From NCBI GenBank assembly GCA_964526035.1, contig CAZGKE010000124.1, forward strand, positions 1-10,215: a stretch of DNA of 10,215 nucleotides. Reading direction: 5' to 3'. Numbering within the stretch: position 1 is the stretch's first letter; the number at the start of each line of letters is the position of its first letter. Under the pieces are notes generated by a model. It was not told where the DNA came from. It was given only the letters and a program-made list of their open reading frames with translations, and made no database searches. Position numbers and translations under genes: made by a program. The stretch comes from DAOMOD01 sp964526035 (GTDB lineage Bacteria; Pseudomonadota; Gammaproteobacteria; Xanthomonadales; BPKI01). Positions 1-7,370 of the stretch are shown one piece after another.

Positions 1-1476
1 CTGCATGAAACCCAGGTCAGGTCCCTCGATCGAGAGGATCGGTCCGTTCATGTGCACCAGGTTCGGGAAGATGTCGTCACGGTCCGCGTTGGCAAGGCCA
101 TACCAGCGTGCCAGCGTCGCTGCGTACTGGTCCACCGAGAGCGTCGGAATGATCTGGCCCCAGCCGGCGTTGTCGGGGTTGTTGTTGATGGCGAGATTCG
201 GCATGCGCCCGTAGATGCGCCGACCGATCACCGCGTCGCCGAACACCAGATGGTGGCCACCCCAGCCGTGGTCGGTGCCGTCGCCATTGTTGGTGAGCGT
301 GCGACCGAACTCGGAGCCGGTGAAGGTGGTGACGCTGCTCCCCAGGCCCATCGCGTCAAGCACCTGGTAGAAGGCCAGGACCGACTGCGAAAGATCCCAC
401 AGCAGCGGTCCGTGATCGTCTAGTTGGTAGTCGTGGGTGTCAAAGCCACCGAAGCCGGCAAAGAACAGCTGCCGGGTCATCTGCAGGTCGTTTCGTGCCC
501 GCATCATGCGCGCGATCATCAGCAGCTGGCTGGCCAGCCGCGGCAGCGGCACCAGATTGTCCGGATTCCAGGCCAGACCGAAGGCGTCCCAGAACGGCCG
601 GAACATGATGTCGTTCTCGGGATACAGGGTCAGCGCCGCTGATACCTCGGCGGAAGTCGCGATCGCACGCCGCGTCTTGTCGGCAAACGCGCGCACGAAG
701 GGATGCTGGTGCTGCATGTCGAGCAGCCCGTTGAAGGTGAGACAGCGACGCCGGTTCCAGTGCCCGCTGGGTCCGCAGTTGGGCAGGTCAGTGCGGATGG
801 CGTCAATCTCTTCCACGCCATCGGCCGACATGAAGTAAGGCGCCACTTCCTCGCCTGCCTGAAACACGTTGTCGCCGCTCAGCGACACGTTCATCGACAG
901 CACCTGATTGATGTTGCTGGCCGAGAAGATGTCGGCCAGCCGTCCGCCCCAGCCGGTGCGATTACTGGCATCCGCACGCGGCGTCTGCCAGAGCACGGTC
1001 TGGTCGGAGTGCGAGAACAGCTGCGCAGGCAGCAGGGTGCCGGGCTGGTCGTACAGGGCCTTGTTGACTGGACGCACCAACGGACCCACGTTGGCGATTA
1101 CCGCAGCACGCCCGTCGTGGAACAGCTGCTGTACGCCCGGCATTGAGGGATGCAGACCGAACAGGCCACCATTGAGCGGGCCGGCATCAGCATTCAGCGG
1201 CAGCAGATCGCCCTGCGGAACTGACAGGTTGGTGCGCGTCGCCTGGTACTCGGCGTAGCCACTGTCGCGCGGCACGATCATGTTGAAGCAGTCGTTGCCG
1301 CCGTACATGTACAGGCAGACCAGGGCACGGTAGTCACCGCCAAGCAGGGTGCGCCCGCCGCCGCCCGCGGCGGCCTGGGCCAGACTGAGCTTGCCGAACA
1401 TGCTGCCGAAAGCGGCGCTGCCCGCCAGCGTGCACAGCGAGCGGCGGAGGAAATCGCGTCGATGCATTCTGCTCAT
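1..1476 (-). CDS. DUF1501 family protein with Tat signal peptide (3' end cut by window edge)
   Basis: The minus-strand frame is open for 492 codons from ATG 1476 to the window edge, with no stop seen. Residues 5-13 (HRRDFLRRS) followed by a weakly hydrophobic stretch form a twin-arginine signal, so export is probably in a folded state to the periplasm. DUF1501 hallmarks are visible: GGNDCFN (59-65), GFGGFDTHDYQ (341-351), SEFGRT (388-393) and TDHGWGGHH (401-409). The His/Asp-rich motifs fit the alkaline phosphatase/sulfatase-like fold assigned to this family, whose reaction is unknown. The end (GPDLGFMQ) resembles the usual family C-terminus, so only a few residues should be missing. GGAG at 1487-1484, seven bases upstream, supports ATG 1476; ATG 1467 is an in-frame alternative. 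The start lies one base after the stop of the DUF1800 gene, so translation is probably coupled. Family assignment is firm; function is unknown. Confidence 0.93.
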   Translation of the reverse strand, partial: MSRMHRRDFLRRSLCTLAGSAAFGSMFGKLSLAQAAAGGGGRTLLGGDYRALVCLYMYGGNDCFNMIVPRDSGYAEYQATRTNLSVPQGDLLPLNADAGPLNGGLFGLHPSMPGVQQLFHDGRAAVIANVGPLVRPVNKALYDQPGTLLPAQLFSHSDQTVLWQTPRADASNRTGWGGRLADIFSASNINQVLSMNVSLSGDNVFQAGEEVAPYFMSADGVEEIDAIRTDLPNCGPSGHWNRRRCLTFNGLLDMQHQHPFVRAFADKTRRAIATSAEVSAALTLYPENDIMFRPFWDAFGLAWNPDNLVPLPRLASQLLMIARMMRARNDLQMTRQLFFAGFGGFDTHDYQLDDHGPLLWDLSQSVLAFYQVLDAMGLGSSVTTFTGSEFGRTLTNNGDGTDHGWGGHHLVFGDAVIGRRIYGRMPNLAINNNPDNAGWGQIIPTLSVDQYAATLARWYGLANADRDDIFPNLVHMNGPILSIEGPDLGFMQ

Positions 1477-1477
1477 G

Positions 1478-3277
1478 TCACTTCTCCACCACGTATTCGG
1501 GCGACGTCAGGATCAGCCACAGCGCGTCCTGCACGCGCACGCGCTGCCACGACGATCCCGTGTTGTTCTGTCGGATGTCGGCGACATGATCGACCAGCAG
1601 GTCGAACATGTCTGGCGACATCTGACGCGCCATGAACAGCAGGCTCAGGCGCTCGATCAAGCGCTCCGGATGCTCCGCCAGCAAGAGTTCGCGGTTCAGA
1701 TTGATCTGCAGGGGATCCCAATCACCAAGTCCCGGGTTGCCCCACCACGCCCAATGGATGCGTCCCGCCAGGAAGTTGGTCAGCCGCGTGATATAGGTAT
1801 CGGTGGTGATCTGGAACTCGGGAGAGAACAGCCCGAGCTGCGCCACTTCGCCGGGGAGCTTGTAATCGGGGAGGAAGAAGTTGAACACCGAGGGCGAGCG
1901 CTGCACGGCCTGTGCGCCATACCACTCCGGCCAGCCCTCTCGGATGCGCCCGTCGATGCTGCGTGCGTCGAGCGCGCGCCACAGCTGCGTCTGACGCAGC
2001 AGTGGCTCGCGCAGCTTGCCGGCATGATCCCCGGCCAGCGACGGATTGCGCGCCTCCGGGTCCATCAGGATGGCGCGTGCCACGGCAGCGAGATCTCCGC
2101 GCACGCCCTGCCCGTTGTCGTCGAACGCGGCCGCGACGCGCGCCACGTAGGCAGGCGACGGGTTGCTCGAGGTCAGCCTCTGTATCAGCAGCCGCCCGAT
2201 GAAGGGTCCGACATTGGGGTGATGAAAGAGGTTGTCGAGCGCAACGCCAAGGTTGCCGCGCGCCGTGCCGCCGGCCTGAAGTACGCCGCCCGGCAGGGCA
2301 ACGCCGGGATAGTCCAGCAGCTGCTTGACGCTCGCGCTGGCGTGATAGATGTCGCCGTGCGCAGTGCCCTCGCCCCAGGGCAGAAGCGGAGTGCGCCAGC
2401 CCGCGTGCAGTCGCCAGTCCTGTCCGGAAGGGCCGGAACCGCACCACACCCAGTCCCACCAGTTGAAGCTGGAATGCGATTCCGGATGCGAGGGCGGGGT
2501 GCAGGTGGAGTAGTTCCAGCCGGTGAAGACGTGGGCGAAGCCGCTGATGGTCTGCTGGTTGTAGCTCGGTACGGGCTGCACGCCCGGGGTGCCCGGATCA
2601 CCATCGATCGGCGTTCCGTCCGGGTTGAGCTGGACAAGACCCACCGAAAACAGCTGCATGATCTCGCGCGCGTAGTTCTCGTCGGGACGGATGTTCAGCG
2701 CGTCGTCCGGCTTGCGGTTCTTGAACATCGACAGGTAGTGGCCCATCGAGGGATGCAGGGTCACGTCTTCCAGAAGGTCGCGATAGTTGCCGAAGGCATG
2801 CTCCCCGAGCATGTCGTAGAAGTGCGCCATCGTGGTCGGGTTCCCTTCCAGGGATCCGTTCTGGTCGGAGATCACCAGGATCTGCGAGAGCGCGAAGGCC
2901 ATGCGCTGGCGCAGCTGGTCGTCACCGTTCAAGACGTTCTGCCACCAGATTTCCTGGCGCTTGTCCTGCCAGACGCCCTCGACGCCTTCGATCAACAGCT
3001 GATCGAGAAACGGGAGCTGACGCGACAGGGGCTCGGACAGCTGCTCGGCGAACCAGGCGTTGTAGCCGATGCGCGACAAGCGCTCGATTTCCTCGAGCTT
3101 CGGACCGAAGGTCGCCTGGGTCAGGAAGCGGGCCGCTTCGGTTCGGCTGAACGGACCTTCGGCTGGGTGATCGAATCCGCTTTCGAAAATGTGCTTTGAT
3201 GCCCAAGCCGGGGCGAAGACGAATAAAGAAAGAAGTATCAGAATGTTACGTGACATTCCTATCCCCGTTGTGAGCAT
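1478..3277 (-). CDS. DUF1800 domain-containing exported protein
   Basis: This is a 599-residue protein when started at ATG 3277, chosen because GGGGAG lies six bases upstream. ATG 3256 and a TTG at 3319 are in-frame alternatives. The hydrophobic segment ILILLSLFVFAPAWA followed by SKHIF is a Sec-type signal peptide. DUF1800 features follow in order: ARFLTQATFGP near the N-terminus, LRQRMAFALSQILVIS around residue 125, the family signature NYAREIMQLFSVGL near residue 200, FTGWNYS, then a Trp/Cys-rich insertion, and QVQ/NFLAGR-type helical C-terminal segments. DUF1800 proteins have no established biochemical activity and are almost always encoded next to a DUF1501 gene, as here; the two probably form one exported complex or pathway. 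The string IFESGFD after the cleavage site resembles a recurrent feature of Lysobacterales secreted proteins. Family assignment is firm; the role is unknown. Confidence 0.93.
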   Translation of the reverse strand: MLTTGIGMSRNILILLSLFVFAPAWASKHIFESGFDHPAEGPFSRTEAARFLTQATFGPKLEEIERLSRIGYNAWFAEQLSEPLSRQLPFLDQLLIEGVEGVWQDKRQEIWWQNVLNGDDQLRQRMAFALSQILVISDQNGSLEGNPTTMAHFYDMLGEHAFGNYRDLLEDVTLHPSMGHYLSMFKNRKPDDALNIRPDENYAREIMQLFSVGLVQLNPDGTPIDGDPGTPGVQPVPSYNQQTISGFAHVFTGWNYSTCTPPSHPESHSSFNWWDWVWCGSGPSGQDWRLHAGWRTPLLPWGEGTAHGDIYHASASVKQLLDYPGVALPGGVLQAGGTARGNLGVALDNLFHHPNVGPFIGRLLIQRLTSSNPSPAYVARVAAAFDDNGQGVRGDLAAVARAILMDPEARNPSLAGDHAGKLREPLLRQTQLWRALDARSIDGRIREGWPEWYGAQAVQRSPSVFNFFLPDYKLPGEVAQLGLFSPEFQITTDTYITRLTNFLAGRIHWAWWGNPGLGDWDPLQINLNRELLLAEHPERLIERLSLLFMARQMSPDMFDLLVDHVADIRQNNTGSSWQRVRVQDALWLILTSPEYVVEK

Positions 3278-3390
3278 GACGCTCTCCCCGACCCGACGTT
3301 TTATCACACTTTGACACAATTAGTCGGGTTTGCAAGCCTGGCGTCACTGGACGGCGCGATTCGCCCGACGGACGCGCCGAACCGCGCTGC
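3278..3390 (-). promoter_or_regulatory. Intergenic leader of the DUF1800-DUF1501 pair with AT-rich core between inverted repeats
   Basis: This 113-base gap lies between the Reeler-like gene and the DUF1800 gene. It holds an AT-rich block (about 3298-3322) that stands out from the GC-rich surroundings and is flanked by a perfect 7-bp inverted repeat, ACCCGAC (3291-3297) and GTCGGGT (3323-3329). On the minus strand the core reads TGTGTCAAAGTGTGATAAAA, where GATAAA could serve as a -10 box; no good -35 box is visible. A second 7-bp stem, CGGCGCG (3352-3358) with CGCGCCG (3373-3379), lies just after the upstream stop but has no T-tract, so it is at best a weak terminator. The promoter function is inferred from base composition and position. 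Confidence 0.35.
3284..3289 (-). promoter_or_regulatory. Ribosome binding site of the DUF1800 gene
   Basis: GGGGAG on the minus strand lies six bases before ATG 3277. It favours this start over the downstream ATG 3256, whose only purine-rich stretch is GGGGATAGGA directly against the ATG. Confidence 0.6.
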
Positions 3391-4056
3391 TCAGCTTTCG
3401 AATGTGCCGCGAAAAATGCCCCGTTCCAGCACCAGCAATTCGGTCAATCCCTGCTGGTCGCGGCACAAGCCTTCCGGCTCACCGCACTCTTCGATGAGGA
3501 AGGCACGCAGGACCGCGGTTGGACTTTGCCCACCGTTCCAGTCGAACTGAAGCAGCGACTGCGACTTGGCGATGCCGTCAGTGTGTGAGATGGCCCACTC
3601 TCCGCAGTTCGACGACCCCGGCATGTACTGCCATCTGCCGTTCCCCGGAAGTTCGAAGTGCCCTGCCCCTGCGCTGGGACTCGACTTGGCCCAGAGCAGC
3701 ATCCCGCGAACCTGCAGGTCGGGATCGGCATGACGCAGACGGATTCGCAGCGGCTCGCCGCTGAAGTAGACGGGGCGCGCCGTCTCGAGGTACCAGCCGT
3801 CCGGCGGTGGTGTCGCGAGTGTCTTGCTCATCTCCACCAGTGGCAGGCTGTGCACCTCGCAGATCGGGGATCCGGCGGAGTTGGCGTGGGCCGTCGAGCT
3901 TGTGACGCCAAACGCCAGCAGCAGGACAGCCATCGCTGACCGTCCACCTGAAATGGGGGCAATATGCCGGCGCGCAGCCCGCTGATCGATCCATGGGGAG
4001 TCCATGTGTGCCATTTGCCGGAACTCGTGCAGACTTGTCAATCGCTGGCCGCCCAT
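3391..4056 (-). CDS. Exported protein with a Reeler-like domain
   Basis: The frame is 221 residues from ATG 4056. A hydrophobic stretch (AMAVLLLAFGVTSSTAHA, about 41-58) after Arg-rich sequence looks like a Sec signal peptide, giving a mature protein of about 160 residues. Residues 84-192 follow the layout of a Reeler domain: a FSGEPLRIRL strand, VRGMLLWAK (117-124), AGHFELPG, a Cys (151), the SHTDGIAKS segment (157-165) and LQFDWN (169-174), then a final strand RAFLIEECG. Four cysteines remain in the mature part (66, 151, 191, 198), which suits disulfide bonding outside the cytoplasm. Reeler domains are known mainly from eukaryotic extracellular proteins such as reelin and defence proteins; bacterial versions are little studied. 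The ATG touches the TGA of the protease gene, implying coupling, but ATGs at 4014, 4005 and 3933 are possible; 3933 has an AGGTGG-like site nine bases upstream. The CDS is well supported; the domain call is pattern-based. Confidence 0.75.
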   Translation of the reverse strand: MGGQRLTSLHEFRQMAHMDSPWIDQRAARRHIAPISGGRSAMAVLLLAFGVTSSTAHANSAGSPICEVHSLPLVEMSKTLATPPPDGWYLETARPVYFSGEPLRIRLRHADPDLQVRGMLLWAKSSPSAGAGHFELPGNGRWQYMPGSSNCGEWAISHTDGIAKSQSLLQFDWNGGQSPTAVLRAFLIEECGEPEGLCRDQQGLTELLVLERGIFRGTFES

Positions 4057-7000
4057 TCACCGGATGGAAGCAGGGGTCGGCGGACTCTGCGCTGCAGATG
4101 GTCGGGCCGCTCGGGGCGGAATCGGCGCCGCCGGCGGCTGCGTGACCGGTGCCTCGCGCAGGCGCCGCTCAAGTTCGGCGATCGCTCTCACCAGCTGTGC
4201 GTCCTCGCCGCGCCAGCTCGCGTGCGGCGGGTTCTCGATCTCGATGTCCGGCTCCACGCCGACGCCCTCGATCATCCAGCGGCCCTCGGCATCGAATTGA
4301 CCCCATTCGGCGACGCGCATCATCCCGCGGTCGGCGAGGCGGTTGTTGTCGCTGAGCCAGACGCCCGCGCCCGCCGTACGCGCACCGATCAGCGGTGCCA
4401 GCTCAAGCGCCTTGACGCCTGCAGCAAAGGTTTCGCCATCGGAGTAGGTCAAGGGATCGACGAGCACCACCAGATGGCCGCGGAAGGTCTGCTGCATGTT
4501 CCAGAACGGCGGCTGGTGCGGCGCCTGCCAGAAGCTCCAGGCGCGGCGCAGCAGCTTCTCGATCACCCAGCTGTCGATATTGCCGCCGCGATTGCGGCGC
4601 ACGTCGACGATCAGGCCCTGGCGGTCGATGTTGGCGTAGAACTCGCGGGCGAAATCGGCGATGTCGTTCGGTCCCATGGCGCGCAGGTGCAGGTAGCCGA
4701 TGCGCCCGGCCGAAGCGCGCTCCACTTCAGCGCGACGCCCCTGCACCCAGTCGCTGTAGCGCAGCGTCCCGGCACGCGCTGCATCCACCGCCGTGGTCAC
4801 CACGCTGCCGGCATCGCGGCCGCGGCGGTAGTCCAGACGGACCTGCTGCCCCGCCTGGTGCGACAGCAGCATGGCGATGTCGTCGACCTCGTCCACGCGT
4901 CGGCCATTGACCGAGACGATGATGTCGCCTTCGCGCAGATCGACACCGGGGGCCGCCAGCGGCGCACGCCTGTCGGGCAGTTCCGGATCGCCCTGATGAA
5001 TGTGGACGATCCGCGCACCCTCGTCGACCTGCTCGAACTCGCCGCCGAGGAACGCCGGTTCGGCGCGTTCGGCATCTTCCCGGTAATCACCCCCACGCAC
5101 CTGCGAGTGCAGCACGCCGAGTTCGGCCGCCATCTGGCCAAGCAGGTCGTCGAGTTCCGCACGGTCGCCAATGCGGGGCAACAGCGGCTCGTAGCGATCT
5201 CGGATCGCCCGCCAGTCCTGACCACGCATGTCGGCGTCGAACAGGTGGTCGCGATGCATCCGCCAGGCGTCGAAGAACATCTGTCGCCATTCCTGCGCCG
5301 GACGCACCGCAAGGCGCCAGTCATCCAGTCGAACCTGTGCCTCCTCCGGCTTGTCCGGTGCCTTGGCACCCGCGGGCACGATATGGACGGTGCCCTCATC
5401 GCCACTCTTGCGGTACATCAGCTTGCTGCGGTCGGCAGACAGTTCGAACTGCGCCGCGCCCTCGACGAAGGTTTCAAGTTTCGCCTTGTCGGTATCGAAG
5501 GCCACGGTCTTGAGCGTGGCCTTGCTGCCGCGCGCCGCTTCCTGGTCGAGCATGTACAGACGATCCTTCGCCACAGCCAGCGCGCGGAAGTTGCCGGCAG
5601 TGACAGGCACCTCGAACAGCCGATCGGCAAGCCCGTCCAACTCGATGGCGGGCAGCACGTCACCGTCTCCAGGTGGCTTGTCGGGCGTCAACTCGTCGCG
5701 CGGCAGCAGCGGGAAACGGTTGCCGGGCTGCAGGGCCAGCGCGTAGATCCGTGTGCGCCGATCGAACATCGGACCGAAGTTGCGGTCGCCCCAGGGCGCG
5801 GCCGGCGTAGGCTCGAAGTTCCGGTTGGACAGAAAATACAGCCAGCGGCCGTCCGCGCTGAAGGCCGGAGCGAAGCTCTCGTAGCGGTCGCTGGTAAGCA
5901 CCACTGCTCGCTCCTCGGCCAGCGAGTAGAGGACGATCTGCGGACGGCGCAGCGCGCTGGCCGGACGCGACACCGCGAGGTAGCGACTGTCGGCCGACCA
6001 GGCGATGTCGCTGTAGCCATCGCCCCCGGAGTCATCAATCGCGCGGTTGCGGCGGTTGCCGGTATCGAGCAGCCACAGCGCGCCGCGACGGTCATCGTGT
6101 GCCAGGTAGCGACCGTCTGGAGACACCACCAGGCGCAGACGCTGGGTTTCACCATCGCGGGTCAGCTGCTCGCCGGGCGCGGAGCCGTCGGCGGGGAATC
6201 GCCAGATCTCCTGCTCGCCCGCCTGATCGACGATGGCATAGACGCTGCGACCGTCCGGACTCGCCACTGCTGCGCGCGCGCGGCTCGCAGGAGGCACCGC
6301 GATTTCGACACGTCGCAGCGCCCCGGTGCCGGCCAGCGCCACCTGGCCGCGCGCGGTGAGTACCGCGCGCTCGCCGCCGGGCGCCAGCTTCAGCGACTCG
6401 ATGAACTTCAGCGGTTCGCGCAGCCAGCGCTCGCGCGCGCCGGCACGATCCGTGGCCAGATGCAAGGAAAGCAGTCGGTCCTCGCCGGATTCTATGCTGA
6501 AGCGACGAATGTCCGCACCGCTCTGGTACACGATGAAACCGTCGCCCATGCTGGCACTGCGGACTTCGAAGTCCAGGTGGTCGGTGAGCTGCTGCCCCTG
6601 GCGGCCATCGCCATCGAACCGCCACAGATTGGCCGTGCCGGTCGCGTCGCTGATCGCGTACAGCTGACCGCGCCACCACATGGGCGAGGTGATGTTGCCT
6701 TCATGCGCGCCAGCCATGCGCTCTGCCTCGCTCGCGCCGTCGGGCGCGAAACGCCAGAGCTGGGCCATTGCACCGCCGCGATAATGGCGCGCATTGTCGC
6801 TGGTCAGCGTCAGTCCGAAACGGACGAAGTAGATATTGCCGGCATCGTCGAACGTCGCCTGGTGCGCGTCCAGCAGCGGCAGCTCGCGGCGTCGGAGATT
6901 CTCGGGATCGACTGCGCGCAGCACCCAGTGCGAGCCGCTGCGGGTGGCCGCGGCGTAGAGCAGTTCGCCGTCCGGGGTCCAACCCTGTACCCGCACCGGT

Positions 7001-7317
7001 CCACCGTCGAAGCTGACCCGCCGCGGCGTGCCACCGGACAGCGGCATCACGTAGGCTTCGACGGAACCATCGTAGCTGGCGGTGAAACCCAGCCAGCGGC
7101 CGTCCGCGGAAATCGCCGGCTGCGTCTCCTGCGCCGGATGCGTGGTCAGGCGCCGCGCCACGCCTCCGTCGGCTGCAGCCAGCCACAGGTCTCCCTCGGC
7201 GGAGAACACCAGGCTGTCGCCGCGAATCGCGGGATCGCGGTAGTAGCCGGGCACGGCGGCACCCAGGGATGTCGCCAGAAGAAGCATCAGGAATGCGGAA
7301 CTGCGGAACTGAGGCAT
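4057..7317 (-). CDS. Exported tricorn-protease homologue (S41 family, beta-propellers plus PDZ)
   Basis: This is a 1086-residue protein from ATG 7317, chosen because a signal peptide (MPQFRSSAFLMLLLATS, cleavage near AAVPG) begins there. A GTG at 7374 overlaps the upstream stop and would add 19 residues in front of the signal. Residues about 25-650 hold repeated propeller blades of the TolB/PD40 type (SADGRWL, SPDGRSV, SPDGRYL, SADSRYL, SADGRWL). Then come the MFFDAWRMHRDHLFD helix (near 670), a PDZ domain (about 765-840, core GDIIVSVNGR near 797) and an S41 core with VDVRRNRGGN near 902. Putative catalytic residues are His737, Ser959-Asp960 (TYSDGE) and Glu1017 (EGVGVEPD); they fall within ten positions of His746, Ser965, Asp966 and Glu1023 of Thermoplasma tricorn. 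The residue before the His is Leu, whereas tricorn has Ser745. The tail (about 1040-1086) is Pro/Ala-rich. Tricorn cuts short peptides in the cytosol; the signal here implies periplasmic peptide degradation. Confidence 0.92.
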   Translation of the reverse strand: MPQFRSSAFLMLLLATSLGAAVPGYYRDPAIRGDSLVFSAEGDLWLAAADGGVARRLTTHPAQETQPAISADGRWLGFTASYDGSVEAYVMPLSGGTPRRVSFDGGPVRVQGWTPDGELLYAAATRSGSHWVLRAVDPENLRRRELPLLDAHQATFDDAGNIYFVRFGLTLTSDNARHYRGGAMAQLWRFAPDGASEAERMAGAHEGNITSPMWWRGQLYAISDATGTANLWRFDGDGRQGQQLTDHLDFEVRSASMGDGFIVYQSGADIRRFSIESGEDRLLSLHLATDRAGARERWLREPLKFIESLKLAPGGERAVLTARGQVALAGTGALRRVEIAVPPASRARAAVASPDGRSVYAIVDQAGEQEIWRFPADGSAPGEQLTRDGETQRLRLVVSPDGRYLAHDDRRGALWLLDTGNRRNRAIDDSGGDGYSDIAWSADSRYLAVSRPASALRRPQIVLYSLAEERAVVLTSDRYESFAPAFSADGRWLYFLSNRNFEPTPAAPWGDRNFGPMFDRRTRIYALALQPGNRFPLLPRDELTPDKPPGDGDVLPAIELDGLADRLFEVPVTAGNFRALAVAKDRLYMLDQEAARGSKATLKTVAFDTDKAKLETFVEGAAQFELSADRSKLMYRKSGDEGTVHIVPAGAKAPDKPEEAQVRLDDWRLAVRPAQEWRQMFFDAWRMHRDHLFDADMRGQDWRAIRDRYEPLLPRIGDRAELDDLLGQMAAELGVLHSQVRGGDYREDAERAEPAFLGGEFEQVDEGARIVHIHQGDPELPDRRAPLAAPGVDLREGDIIVSVNGRRVDEVDDIAMLLSHQAGQQVRLDYRRGRDAGSVVTTAVDAARAGTLRYSDWVQGRRAEVERASAGRIGYLHLRAMGPNDIADFAREFYANIDRQGLIVDVRRNRGGNIDSWVIEKLLRRAWSFWQAPHQPPFWNMQQTFRGHLVVLVDPLTYSDGETFAAGVKALELAPLIGARTAGAGVWLSDNNRLADRGMMRVAEWGQFDAEGRWMIEGVGVEPDIEIENPPHASWRGEDAQLVRAIAELERRLREAPVTQPPAAPIPPRAARPSAAQSPPTPASIR

Positions 7318-7370
7318 GACGGGATCTCTGTTGGGGTACTTGTGAAACCGGGGACTGTCGGTGCGGCGGT

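Noticed and set aside
1349..3199. A 616-codon open frame on the plus strand opposite the DUF1800 gene
   Set aside because: Same reasoning: the composition is that of an antisense shadow, there is no recognisable motif, and the opposite strand carries DUF1800 signatures and a signal peptide.
3352..3379. Stem CGGCGCG/CGCGCCG as a terminator after the Reeler-like gene
   Set aside because: The loop is 14 bases and no T-tract follows on the minus strand, so it is too weak to call as a separate terminator; it is noted in the intergenic entry.
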